This document shows, one piece after another, positions 12,663-25,400 of a stretch of DNA of 64,000 bases (position 1 is the first letter of the stretch; each line of letters starts with the position of its first letter). The translations under genes and the position numbers were made by a program. This stretch comes from Ilex aquifolium (taxonomy: Eukaryota > Streptophyta > Magnoliopsida > Aquifoliales > Aquifoliaceae), in assembly GCA_951799425.1 (NCBI GenBank), contig OX637393.1:30303744-30367743 (forward strand), read 5' to 3'. The notes beneath the pieces are model-generated. The model was given only the letters and a program-made list of their open reading frames with translations, had not been told where the DNA came from and did no database searches.

Positions 12663-13562
12663 TATTGAAGTAATCAATATTTTGAATTGAACTAGGGTTG
12701 CGTTCAAGTTAACTGCCCAAGTTGTACCCTAGAATTAAGCATCGGCGTGGGGGGAACAATATCGAGGTTTCTACTTCCTTGCCTCCTAAGTGGTTATTCT
12801 CCTCTCCTCCTTTGTCGTCTTCTTCTCTATCTCTCCGCCTCGCTATCTCTCTTTTCTCGATTATGGCCCCAAATCCTATTCAGTTAGTTGCATTAAGTTA
12901 CATAGATATGATAACTTCATTGGTCTTCTATATATCAGTCGTGGCTATGATATTCTATATTGCTGTGAGGTATTTGGTTGCCGAGTTCAGCTCAAGTATA
13001 TTACAAAAAACCCTAATTTGAATGGACCCCAGACAAATAGAATCAAGACACTCGACAACTTTATTGGGAGAAATTTTTGCATGGGTATTACACACCACGT
13101 GAGGTAAGGTTTCGCTAGATATATCAGTTGCACTTGGGGAGCCAGTTAAGAAACATTCAGAGTCAATTTAATGCAACTAAGAATAAGGATCACTCCCACC
13201 AAATCAATAATCGTTTGGAGATCACACTATATGAACAATATATGTAGTACAAAATTCTGAAAAAGAGTGGTGTGGTTCAACCTCTGAAACACTGATACTT
13301 CGTCAAGGTAGACGTATCTGTATTTGATATTGGATACAATACTCGTCGAATATTCGAAGATACGTATCATATGTATCCAATAATTAATAAAATATGTGGA
13401 TACTTTGGGGATACTTTTACACATAGAGTAAGATGTACAATTTTTAATTTTAGTTTTTCACATTTCCTTTTGAGTTTATATACAATACAAAATATCAGTC
13501 AAAGTCGATTTGACTTTAAAAACACTAGTGTTTTTTTTAAGTATTATAGTAGATAACATATC
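12663..13562. other. Spacer with CT-rich tract and dispersed 'gatacg' sequence; no supported gene
   Basis: A CT-rich tract (about 12780-12860) precedes a short frame from an ATG at 12863 to 13021 (52 codons, one hydrophobic stretch). I recognise no homologue. From about 13290 to 13440 the sequence is rich in 'gatac/gtatc' words. Similar words reappear beyond element A at 21.88-21.97 kb, so element A may have split one dispersed repeat. Confidence 0.4.
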
Positions 13563-13567
13563 AAAAG

Positions 13568-14312
13568 TGAAGGGGGTGGCTCCCTTTATTACACGTGTCA
13601 TGTCATTAAATGATCTCACGTGAGGGTGACAAGACAAGGCACGTGAAGAGGACATCGATCACTTAGACCTAGCCGAACTGATCAGTAAGTTCGGCTGGCA
13701 ATAAAGAAGATCGGTTCCTACCTAAACGTTCATATGAATACAGTATGGACAGAGTTTGGTTTTCTCGGTTAGTTACCTTAGCCGAACTGGACAACGAGCT
13801 CGGCAAATAATGAAATAGATCATCACATACCGAACTAACATCCTCAATATTCCCATTAAGCATCGATAGGGTTCGGCTCATGTCATGACCGAGTTGTGTT
13901 GATGAAATAAAGGGAAAGATAAGGATATGCCTTTACCTTGGGCATTCTTGATAAACGAATCAACGAGATTAAAGGAATTGCTAGAGAAATATCAGCAACT
14001 TCCCAAACTGAAACAATGGATTGAAGGAAGGTGTGCCACCTTGAACAGAGAAGAACATGGAAACCCTAGTGCCTAAGGGCCTATAAAATGAACAAAGAGC
14101 CTGGGTGAAAGGGACGCTGAACTCTCCCAGTCTTCTGGCATCTTATTCCATTACTGACTTAAGCATCGAAGTGCCTTCGATCGAAGCACTTCGATCTTGG
14201 GCAGTTTGTTCGTTTTGTAAGAAGGAGATTGGGAAGTCAAGTTCAGAAAACACTACCAGAAATATCAATCCATCGTTCCAATAGGAGGTATTCTCATTTT
14301 TTGCCTCTTACA
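13568..14312 (+). repeat. 5' LTR of gypsy A
   Basis: Begins TGAAGGGGGTGGCTCCC and ends GCCTCTTACA. It matches 20862-21605 along its whole length at about 97% by eye. Confidence 0.95.
14082..14088 (+). promoter_or_regulatory. TATA box in the 5' LTR of gypsy A
   Basis: The motif TATAAAA within ggcctataaaatgaac lies about 230 bp before the LTR end, where plant LTR promoters usually start transcription. The same motif is in the 3' LTR. Inferred from motif and position only. Confidence 0.6.
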
Positions 14313-14315
14313 TTT

Positions 14316-14332
14316 TGGCGCCGTCTGTGGGA
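14316..14332 (+). other. Primer-binding site of gypsy A
   Basis: TGGCGCCGTCTGTGGGA lies 3 bp after the LTR. This sequence type is common just inside Tat-like plant gypsy elements, complementary to a tRNA 3' end. Confidence 0.85.
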
Positions 14333-17300
14333 AAAATCTTCATCAAACAGAACAAAAAGCCACGATGTCAAGACTTAGGAGTGCCATTGGATCACCTATA
14401 GGCAGTCTTGCCTTGGGTAATTCCGATCCGGTGTCGCTTCTGTCCGATAGCAACATCAGATTGCATGTCCACAGAAGCCCTTCTAAGCCTCATGAGGATG
14501 ACGAGGTATCCTCAGCAAGCTTTAGATCTTCCAAGAATCCGATCCAGCAAGTTGGAAATCGTGGTGAATCCCTCCGTGCCGAAGGGGAAAATCACTCTAT
14601 GATAAAGTTGGTTCAGTCTCTGCAGGACCGGCTGGATGCTCATGACAAGTTGTTTAAGAAATATTATTCTAGGGAGAAAGATCTGCTTAAGGAAAATGAA
14701 GAGTTGAAAGCCAAACTGAAGGAGATGACCAGAAAAGAGAAGCGTGAGAGGGAAAGCCGACGAGAAAGTCCTGAGAAGAAATTTGACAGATTCAAAAAAA
14801 CCAAAACTGACAAGTACCAACAGAAAAAACCTCGGGTTCCAGATGAGGACTCCTGGAAGCAGTACATCACGGGAGAATTAGACAATCGTTTGAGGAAGCC
14901 AGAGCAGAGGTCAGCTAGGGATGTAGCCAGAAGAGCAACCGGGGAGTATGGAGACGGTTCAGATTCGTCCCCTTTTGCCTTATGGATTGAAAGAGGGCGT
15001 ATCCCGAGTAAGACCGACCCCTCTTCCCACATCATACATTTCAGACAGCTGATGACCATACATCGGAGGAACGAACCCCTGCTCTGCATGATCTTTCCTA
15101 GCAGCCTTGGAGAGTCGGCCATGAAGTGGTTCGACAGCTTACCGAAGAAGATCAAGAGAAGACTGCCTTCATAACTCCTGAAGGGACATACTGTTACAAG
15201 GTGATGCCCTTCGGGTTAAAGAATGCTAGAGCGACATACCAAATGTTGGTAACAAAGATGTTCTCGCACATGATAGACAACACCATAGAAGTCTACATAG
15301 ACGACATGGTGGTGAAGAGTCGAAGGGCCATCAATCATTGTGTCGACTTGAAAGGTACTTTTGATGTTCTTCGAAGATTTAAAATGAAGTTAAATGCCTC
15401 AAAATGTGCCTTTGGGGTGGGTTCGAGAAAGTTCCTCGGTTTCCTAGTTACACACAGAGGTATAGAGGTAAACCCTGATCAGGTCAAAGCCATTGAAGAA
15501 TTACAATCACCTCGGACCGTGAAGGAAGTACAAAGACTTACAGGGATGGCGGCTGCGCTTGGCAGATTCATATCCCGAGCCTCTGATAAGTGTAGACCAT
15601 TTTTTCAGTCTATCAAGGGAAGGAATGGAACACTTTGGAGTCAGGAGTGTGAAGAAGTGTTTCTGAATCTTAAGGTATACTTGGCCTCACCACCAATCCT
15701 ATCAACACCGTTGCCCGAAGAAAGTCTGTTCCTCTACCTAGCAGTATCTGAAAACGCTGTGAGTGGAGCGCTGATGAGAAACGACCATGAAAGATTAAGG
15801 CCTATTTATTATGTGAGCAAAATGCTACTAGACGCAGAATCAAGGTACACACCATTGGAAAAGCTCACCCTCACACTAATCAGTTCGGCTAGGAAGCTCA
15901 GACACTATTTCTAGGGACATCAAATCACCGTGCTCACCGACCAGCCGTTGAAGTCCATTTTTCAAAAAGCTGACCTATCTGGACGCGTTGCTAAGTGGAC
16001 AGTCGAGCTCGGGGAGTTCGACATTGTATTTGAACCAAGGAAGGCAATCAAAGGACAGGTAGTGGCTGACTTTATTGCGGAATTCCAACCCAAAAATAAC
16101 TCAGAACCAAACGACAAGGCAGATGACAATCAGATGCTGGACCTCGGGGGCAAATGGACCCTATCTGTCGATGGGTCTTCTAACCAAAAGGGCGCAGGAA
16201 TTGGCCTCATTCTAGTAAGTCCGGATGGCTGTGTCCTAGAAAAATCCATTAGACTCGGCTTCCAAGCGTCAAATAACGAAGCCGAATATGAGGCCCTAAT
16301 TACCGGAGTGAGGCTCGTGGCCGAGTTGGGGGCACCAAAGCTTCAAATATTCTCCGATTCACAACTGGTTGTAAATCAGATAATAGGGGAGTATGCGGCT
16401 AAGGATGAAAGAATGATGGCATATCATGCCATTGCTGAAAAAGAATTGAGCAAAATTCCGGAGTACTCGATCCAGCAGGTCGGAAGAGCAAGAAATTCGC
16501 ATGTCGATGCCCTAGCTTCATTGGCTTCTGCCATTGATTAGGACACTGAAAGAGCTTTCACCATTGAGTTCCATTCCGAGCCGAGTATCCAGCATACCGA
16601 GTTTGACGAAGTTTTGTGTAACGAAACCGAACCAAGCTGGATGGATCCAATCATTGCTTACCTAAAGAATGGTGATTTACCAGAAGACAAGAAGGAGGGT
16701 CATAAGCTACGATTGACAGCAACTAGATATTGGTTATCTCTAAAAGACGAGCTTTATCGACGCTCATTTGGTGGCCCATACTTGAAATGTGTGCACCCGA
16801 AAATAGTCCCGGACTTCCTATCTGAAATTCATGAAGGAAGTTGTGGAGCTCATACAGGGGGGAGATCTCTGGCTCACCGAGCTATCTCCCAGGGTTTTTG
16901 GTGGCCATAGATGCAGAAAGACGCCCAACAGTTTGTTAGGCGGTGTGAAAAGTGCCAGAAATTCTCGGCAATTCCAAGAAAACCATCACAGGAGTTACTT
17001 CCATTGGCGAGCCCGTGGCCATTTGCGCAGTGGGGACTGGACATAGTGGGACCTCTACCTCGGGCCCCTAGCAATAAGAAGTACCTTCTAGTTCCCACTG
17101 ACTATTTTACCAAGTGGGTGGAAGCCGAGCCCCTAGCCAACATCAGAGACACTGATACAAGGAAATTTGTTTGGAGGAACATTATTACCAGGTACGGAAT
17201 CCCGCATACACTTATCTTTGACAAATGGCACACAGTTCAATAGCAGTCCCTTCAAGGCTTTTTGTCAGCACTATAGGATTCAGAATCACTATTCCACCCC

Positions 17301-18237
17301 GGCCTATCCTCAAAGTAATGGGCAAGCAGAGATCTCCAACAAGACCATCTTGGATGGAGTCAAGAAAATGTTAGAAGATGCCAAAGGGAGATGGGTAGAG
17401 GAGTTGCCTAGTGTTTTGTGGACGTACCGTACCACACCTCGGCGCTCCACTGGTGAAACCTTCTTCTCCCTAGCTTACGGAATGAAAGCAGTAATTCCTT
17501 TAGAGATCGGCTTACCGACCCCTGAGAACCGAGCTGGTGCAGAGCAATAATAATGACGAAACTATCACCCGAGATCTTGATCTAGCAGAGGAAAAAAGAC
17601 AACGAGCAGCTATTACAATGGCCTCTTATCGGCATCAAATGGCCCGAGCCTACAACAAGAAGGTTATGCCTCGGTCTTTTGCACTTGGGGATCTGGTCCT
17701 CAGACGAGTGATGGGGTCGGCTAAGGACCCAACACATGGAAAGCTTGGAGCGAACTGGGAAGGCCCATATAGGGTAACCCGAGTGGGGGGCAGTGGTTAC
17801 TACGAGCTCGAGACCATGGATCATAGAGTTGTGCCACGCCCCTGGAACACCGCTAATTTGAGAAAGTTCTATTTCTAAAAAGTACCTTTTTAGATAGAAC
17901 TCCGAAGTACCTTCGGAGAACTTAAGGGTGCCCCTTAAGAGTCAGTAAAGTGTGTCAAAAGTTTAGACAAGAATTGAAGTTATTAATAAAAGATTTTTTG
18001 AAGATTCTTCTGCGTATTCTACTTTTTACGTCCTACTGCTAAGGCAGGGAGGCAAAAAATCCTGATACAAGTAACTACTTAAATCAGGCGCAGCCACCCG
18101 ATCTATTCCAGTCCCACAACTAGGCATGACGATGTAAGCTAATAAAGGGATGGATTGGAGACCAATAAGATTGGCGGGTCGGTGCGTGGTAGAGAAACTC
18201 TCTTAGATACACAAGGGGACTATGAGTAACTCTACGA

Positions 18238-18595
18238 AGGGACCGAACTCTCTGAAGAAGAGCCGAGCAAGGCCCATAACTTCAGAAGAGCTAAGAAAAT
18301 TTTCTAAGTGTTCAAGTCCCGATTAAGGGACCGAGCTCTCTGAAGAAAAGTCGAGCAAGGGCCATAACTTCAGATAGGGACCGAACTCTTTGAAGAAAGG
18401 CCGAGCAAGGGCCATAACTTCAGAAGAGGTAAGAAATAATCTAAGTGTTTAAGTCCCCACTAAGGGACCGAGCTCTTTAAAGAAAGGCTGAGTAAGGGCC
18501 AAGACTTTGAAAGTTTGAATTATTTAGACATTTCTAAGTGTTTAAAAGATCTGTTAAGGGACCGAGTTCTATGAATAAAGACGCAAGCAAAGATA
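18238..18595 (+). repeat. Tandem repeat between pol and antisense frames of gypsy A, about 5 copies
   Basis: Each copy carries aagggaccgaactctctgaa, then a 'gccgagcaagggccataacttcagaag' type block with changes, and often 'tttctaagtgtttaagtcc'. Unit length varies from about 65 to 110 bp. Its position just after pol matches the array in element F. Confidence 0.8.
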
Positions 18596-18661
18596 TCTAA
18601 AACCAAAAGTCACTTGCATTTTACAAGGATTATTACATCAAAAATTGGAAAAAAACTCTTT

Positions 18662-20615
18662 TCAAGTATTTTCAGGAGGTTGTGACGAGCTAGGAAGGGA
18701 ATGCTTAGAGTAGAGCTCGGAAGAAGATGGGACTCCAGCAGCAATCAGTGCGGCATGCCAACCCTTGCTGAAATACGCATCTTGCAGTTGGGGGACCTGT
18801 AAAGCTAGGGCGTTTTCTGCTTTCTCAACCCCTTCATCATAAGCTGCATCTTCCTTCCCCTTTGCTTCTGCCTTGTATTGATCAAACTCCTCGAGGAGAC
18901 TTGTATAATCGAGCTGGGATTGGGAGAGCTCCACATTAGCTTCATGTTCAGAATCTTTAAGCTTGCCAATTTCTGCCTCCAGCTATAGGTTCTCTTCTGT
19001 AAGGCTCTGATTTTTAGCCTACAGAACCTTAGCTTCCTCGCAGATTTTGGCGTACTCCTCATCTATGGACTCCTTCTTGGCAAGTGCTGAGGCTCGGGCA
19101 TGAATAGCATCTTTCATGGCCTTGTCCTTTCTTGCTATCATGGCTCCCACCTCATGCACTTTTTGAAGACCCTACGAGTTGAAGAGCAAAAAGACTTGGT
19201 AAAATTCTTAACAAAAAGAAAGCAGACAGATAGGTCTTACCAACACCATATGTTGAATTGCTTGGCGGGATACTTCATCATCAGTCAATGCCTCATTCAT
19301 AGCAAGGTCCCGAGGCAGAATGACCCCTCTGGCGATCCCTACTGCAACATTGAAGTCTTCAATTGCGGAATCCTTGACAGTAATCTCTCTCATTTTGGCC
19401 TTGAGTATAGGTCGGAAAGGAGGATTAACTGGCTTTGGAGAAAGGCTCGCCTTGGGTTCGGTAGTTCTTCGCCTCTTTGGGGCAGGATCCTCGGCCAGTT
19501 TGAAAATTGAGTCGTCTTCATGATCGAGGGAATGAACAGAATCAAGAGGATTGAACTCCGCTTGGGTTGAAGGTTCTGTCGCCCGAACAAAATCCGTCGG
19601 TTTCGGAGATTGGCAAGGTGGCATCGATAGGCTCTGAAACAGTTGTTGGAACTTCTGTTAATGGTTCTTCTTGAATAGGGGGCAAAGAGGTCGGTGGATC
19701 CGCTGTTAAAGATGTCTCTTGAACTCGAGTCGGCTCAACAGTAGACAGAAAGTCCAGAAAATTCCTCACCGTCCTTCTCCCAGAAGTTGTCGAAGCTCTT
19801 TGTCGGCCTCGGGGTGTTTGCTCCCAAGCACTTTGAATAGCTCCCCGATCTGCGACAAGGGTTGCGTTGGGACGACTCGGCACAGCTATGAAGGAGGTGT
19901 AGCCTGGAGTGTATCCAAGCAGAGTGTGGGCAGCTCGGCAAAAGAGCGAATCATTGAAGTTCCAGACTCTCTTGAGTTCATCCATTTTCACTGCTGATTC
20001 GGGGATTCTGCCCTTCACAGTCTCACCTATAGAGCAAAAAGGAAAAAAAAAATTATCAAGAAAGGGACACAAAGGAGCAACGAGTAAGTGAACATGAGAG
20101 TAAAAAATACAATCACCTGGAGTGCCTTCTGTATAAGGGCAGCGGTAAGAAGGAGTGGCTTCAGAAGAATATTCTCAGTTCCTCGAAACAAAAACTACGT
20201 CGCCCTCATGACCCTTGTTTGAATCAGGAAGATGCGTTACTAGGTAACGATCCTTCTTCCTCACAGACAAATAATAATTGTCCCCAGTCGATTTGATGAT
20301 GTAGCAGTAGAGAATTTCCCATAAACCAAGGCTCAGACCCAGAAGCTTGTTCAAAGCAGACACTCCCATCACTATACGGAAGAAATTGGGGCAGCATTGA
20401 ATGGGGCAGAGTTTTATTGCAGAGAGCACCCAGAGGAGCAGAGGATCCAAAGGGAAATGAACCCCACCCTTTGTAATCGCTCGAGTATGGATGGGGATAC
20501 TCTCCCTAGAACCAATCAAAGGCTCCTCTTTTCCAGCGATTCTTATTTCTACATCGTCTGGAATGAGGTATTTGGCTTTGAAAGCAGGAATTTCGTCAGA
20601 GGTAAGAGGAGCCAT
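18662..20615 (-). other. Antisense reading-frame block of gypsy A (Tat-type aORF)
   Basis: Opposite in strand to gag-pol. The first block starts at an ATG at 20615 (MAPLTSDEIPAFKAKYLIP). It contains a GGVHFPLDPLLLWVLSAI segment matching the 'hydrophobic-P-x-HP/DP' core of the plant putative gypsy-type transposon family (Pfam Transposase_28-like). Later blocks are Pro/Ser/Glu-rich, and the last (18934-18662) looks like coiled coil. At least one GT-AG intron is likely. As part of a fossil it appears broken, with a few breaks. The role of such antisense frames in Tat elements is unknown. Confidence 0.65.
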
Positions 20616-20848
20616 AGCCAAAGAAGACTGAAGGTTGAAGAAGAACGGGAAGCAAAGAGCTCAAAGAGACAGCATGCAAAATGACAGGAAGACGAAGAAA
20701 ATACCATTAATAAAGAGGAGGAAGTCTAGGAGCCAATGTTTAAATGCAGAGCCTGCCGCCAAAACAAAGGGGGATGCACGAAGTACGAGCAATGATGATG
20801 AAAAGGCATAAAAACGGCTGACAGACGAAAAGCGTCTGTCAGGCGTTT

Positions 20849-20861
20849 TTCTGGGGGCAAA
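20849..20861 (+). other. Polypurine tract of gypsy A
   Basis: ctgggggcaaa lies directly before the TG of the 3' LTR, the usual place for plus-strand priming. Confidence 0.8.
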
Positions 20862-21605
20862 TGAAGGGGGTGGCTCCCTTTATTACACGTGTCATGTCAT
20901 TAAATGATCTCACGTGAGGGTGACAAGACAAGGCACGTGAAGAGGACATCGATCACTTAGACCTAGCCGAACTGATCAGTAAGTTCGGCTGGCAATAAAG
21001 AAGATCGGTTCCTACCTAAACGTTCATATGAATACAGTATGGACAGATTTTGGTTTTCTCGGTTAGTTACCTTAGTTGAACTGGACAATGAGCTCGACAA
21101 ATAATGAAAGAGATCATCACATACCGAACCAACATCCTCAATATTCCCATTAAGCATCGATAGGGTTCGGCTCATGTCATGACCGAGTTGTTTGATGAAA
21201 TAAAGGGAAAGATAAGGATATGTCTTTACCTTGGGCATTCTTGATAAACGAATCAACGAGATTAAAGGAATTGCTAGAGAAATATCAGCAACTTCCCAAA
21301 TTGAAACACTGGATTGAAGGAAGGTGTGCCACCTTGAACGGAGAAGAACATGAAAACCCTAGTGCCTAAGGGCCTATAAAATGAACAAAGAGTCTGGGTG
21401 AAAGGGACGCTGAACTCTCCCAGTCTTCTCGCATCTTATTCCATTACTGACTTAAGCATCGGAGTGCCTTCGATCGAAGCACTTCGATCTTGGGCAGTTT
21501 GTTCGTTTTGCAGGAAGGAGATTGGGAAGCCAAGTTCAGAAAACACTACCAGAAATATCAATCCATCGTTCCAATATAAGGTATTCTCATTTTTTGCCTC
21601 TTACA
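20862..21605 (+). repeat. 3' LTR of gypsy A
   Basis: Copy of 13568-14312, followed by the target duplication aaaag. Confidence 0.95.
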
Positions 21606-21610
21606 AAAAG

Positions 21611-22429
21611 AGTATAAAATAATGAGTTAGTTACACTTTAACCTTCAAAACAAACACTTGTAAACAAATCAACTAGTTAAATGTTGATTCTAATTTCTTT
21701 AATTGGCCACGTTCACTTTATTGATATATCATAATAAGATTATATTACACATTTTTCAAGGTAAAATTTGTTATTTTTGTTTACTATGGTTAAAAAATTA
21801 CTAAAAATTCTAATTTTTAAGTTGTTCAATAATAATAAAATATATAATAAATTTTATTATAAACTTATCCTGGCCATACCTGTATCTCATTTTTTTAAGT
21901 TTTATCGTATTGTCGTATCTATATCGTATCATATCCATAATATCCATATCCTGCATCCATATCCGTGGTTCTTGTTGGGTTTAATGCCTCTCCCCGTGCA
22001 AATGGAAGCCGCGCATTTAAGTGATCAATGTTAGAATTAGTCCCCGTCGGTATAATATAAAGTCATCCAAACTAGTATACATTGTCCATTGGTAATCAGT
22101 TGAATGTGTTTACACAACCAATACCCTATCCATCAACATATTTATAAGTTCATAGAATTTTTTTATCATCGTCGAAATAAATCAGAAAAAAGAAAAATAA
22201 TCAGATTGCATGAAACTATATATGGTAGTATGCTCTTGAACCTCCCTAAGTCACAAAATTAGGTATAATACCCTGAAAAAAGGAGTATAATTGTATAGAT
22301 ATCTAATAAGGGGAAACAAAATCCAAAACAAATAACTAAATTCCCATCTAATAATTCAAATAGGTAGACCGTCCTCAATTGCTAAGTCCCTCATCAACAG
22401 TAAGCTTCACATAGTAGGTGACGGAATGA
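21611..22429. other. Spacer between gypsy A and the response regulator gene
   Basis: AT-rich. The 21.88-21.97 kb part is rich in 'cgtatc/catatcc' words. The last 200 bases should include the 3' untranslated region of the response regulator, but no canonical AATAAA is obvious on the minus strand. Confidence 0.45.
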
Positions 22430-25400
22430 TTATAGCTTGGGAGCTGAATTGTCTCCAAACTGCAGAACAGAATCCACTGTATTAATGGATGAAGCTTACG
22501 ACTTAAAAGAATAACTAAAACTGTAAATTCCCGAACAATTTAAAATACAATACTAGATTCATAGTCGTGCATAAAAAATATGAAATTTTCTTATTAAAAG
22601 GATTAGAATGTGATGTCAAGCTTCCCAAATCCATTTCCAAACCAAATTGTTATTCATGGCTAAACGTTCAAAGGTTTGTTTTTTCACCAACTTTTGGACA
22701 CATTTATATTTTCACAGAACTGTAAGAGAGAAGAAACAGAATTTTAATAGTAGAGTAAGAACTGAAATGAAAACAAAAGCAGAAGCTATGAAAATAGAAA
22801 CGACTGATTTTTGATAACCCAAAAGAAGTTTGACTACCTTGAAGACTGTTTTGAAAACAACTATAAGTGCAATCCACATCAGTTCCCAACAGGGTATCCA
22901 ACACAAGAATGATTTTCGTGACAAATTATAGAGAATAAAAAAGATCCAATTGGCGTTTGACAGAGGATTAAGCCAAGCTAGAAGTCATACCTGTTTCACC
23001 ATAGCACTAAGGTCATCATCTGGGGAACTGCAACTCTTGTGGTGGCCATTGCTTTCTCTTTCTTGATTATCTAGAAGAAGTGGCATAAACTTTATCCCGC
23101 CATTTTCCGTTGAGTCCTTTATGGCTGAAACTCCCGTTTCACATGAAAAGCCAGAAGTTTGTCTGCAAAAATCAAAGCCGCCTCTCCCATTGGAATTGTC
23201 CGAACTTCTTTCCTCATGTTGGCCTTAACCAGAACAAGTAGTAGGAATCAGAACTATGAACTCTGAGAATGGCACAAGACTTGAACGAAAACAAAAGAAA
23301 GGTAAGGTTCTACCAGGAATTGCTTTTGCCTTTGAACAAAAATGGGTTAGTTAGTTTCATAGGAACATGAGATCAGTTACACATATCTTTGTATCTATGA
23401 TCCAATCCAATTATTTTTTCAATGTTCCACTGAAATCTCTAAGGATTTATGTCAAGAAAAAACCTACCAGCCCACACCACCAGTATTTTATGAATGTGTG
23501 CATTATTCGAATTAGTGACACAAACAGTGTCTGGAATTCTGGAGAGTGGGGCAAAGTGCAAAAGTTATTCAAACAAACAGGTTTGAATGACAGCGGAAAA
23601 GAAGTTCAATAAGCAATTAGAATATAATTACCACCAAGTGAGGAAGTTGGAATTGCCTTGACTAGCGAATCAGACTGAGAAGTCGGAACCATTTGAGTTG
23701 AAGCATCTCCAAGCATTTGGTAAGGAGCACCAACACTATTGAAGGCCCCAGGAGAACATGAATATGGCACAAAGCTGACAACTGGAAAACTACTTGGACC
23801 AGGTAGGCTGGTGGAGAAACTTGGAAAACTACTTGGAGCAGGTTGGCCTGCACCAAAGCTGGGAAAACTACATGGATCAGATTGGTTGCCTCTAAAATTT
23901 GGTATCTGTGAAGAAATTTCCGAGTAATTATCACCAGTCTGTCTTCTTGCACGAATTGAATGGAACTTTATCCCATTTGCTTCAGGCTGCAGATGAGGAT
24001 TCGCCCCCCATATTGGATTCAATGGGACATTTCCAAACGCATGAATTGGTATAACGGGCCGCATTTGATGCACAATGTGGGAAGGTAGCAGACTTTGTTG
24101 GAGAGAAAGGTCTTGTGGGTTAGGTGACCGGAGCTGGGATCTCTGATTCATGAGAGAACTGCTAAATGTCTCGGATTGTGACAGAAACTGATTGCGGAAT
24201 GACATCATCCCAGCATCAGGGCAGCCATGTTCACCTGAACTATAGCAATTTAAGGCAGGAACACCTTGCTTATCAGAAAATGCAGTATCTGTACCATTAT
24301 GCAGAAGTCCAAGTGTTCTGTTTGTATTAGAGTTCCCATCGCCCTCTTGGCTTGCTCTAGCTTGTTGCTTCTTTAGAAGATTTCTGAACTTCTGCAATGA
24401 AATGAAGTAGAAAAAGGTAGCAATTCAAATTATACACTTAATTTCAATAACAAGAAACCAACAAACAAAAACATGAAATTTCCACATCTTTGTGGTGCCC
24501 AATTCAATGAATGCACTGCAATGAGAACAAGGTAGAGTCGGCAGACTACCATCAATTGCTGATGGCCTCAAATGCAATAATGCGAAATTCTGTAAATTAG
24601 TACTGACCTGAAGGTGGCTAGCTACATTTTCTCGAGTAAGCTCTGGTTCATTCATGATTTCAAGTATTTTCTTTGGAACTGCTTCTGCACAATACAGAAT
24701 TCAAATTTCAAAGAAGTAAATTAGTAATGTCAGGGTGCACTATAGTACAAGAACACTTTGAATAATTTGAACTTTGTGATTTGGAAGTGAGATCACACGT
24801 GCTAGACACGAGCAACCATATCATCAATGAGACTTATACCAGTGACCTCGATAAAGATCAAGACTTACTATCTACTCCCAGCTGTTCAACGACAGAAACA
24901 AACTTTTTGTGCAACTCTGCTGTCCATGCAACTCTTGATCTCTTATGAGCAGAGGATTCTCCATCTGATAAAGCATTTGTTTCATCTTGCTTTTCCAAGC
25001 TCTTGTCCCTACGTTTTTTTGGAGGCAATGAGTTTTCAACTATTTCTGCACTTATAATGCCTAATTTGCTAGGATCATATATAGTTTTCCTGATGACATG
25101 CTGCCATATGTTCTTGAGCTCCTTCATTTCAACAGGTTTCACCAAATAATCTCGAGCTCCATGCTTCACACCCCTCATTATATTGTCTACATCACCGTAT
25201 GCGGACATCACTGCAAATTCAAATTAAGAAAGAAGATATATTAATCAGCGGATGAATTATAATCAAGCAATGATACAATGAATTCTGGGCTTACTTATTA
25301 CTGGAATGTCCATTTCAAGTCCTACAATCTCTAAAAGCTTAAACCCATCAATGTCAGGCATACGAACGTCAGTGATCACAATGTCATAGTCCTCCTTGTT

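Larger units (their letters stand above)
13568..21605 (+). mobile_element. Ty3/gypsy LTR-retrotransposon A, probable Tat lineage, complete ends, broken inside
   Basis: Both LTRs (745 and 744 bp) are present, with TG...CA ends and the 5-bp duplication aaaag on each side (13563-13567, 21606-21610). Parts in order: primer site; gag region (from an ATG at 14365); pol with reverse transcriptase, RNase H (SVDGSSNQKGAG) and integrase ([22 protein letters not shown]-type) up to about 17.88 kb; a tandem array at 18.24-18.59 kb; an antisense reading-frame block at 18.66-20.62 kb; then a purine tract and the 3' LTR. The LTRs differ at roughly 20 positions plus one indel by eye. That is about one million years at a rate of 1.3e-8 per site per year. 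The element is broken, with about five breaks. Tat lineage is inferred from the antisense block and primer-site type. Confidence 0.93.

Noticed and set aside
12863-13021. Small 52-codon frame with one hydrophobic segment after a CT-rich tract
   Set aside because: No recognised homologue, no splice partners that I can support, and other frames in the area are equally long.
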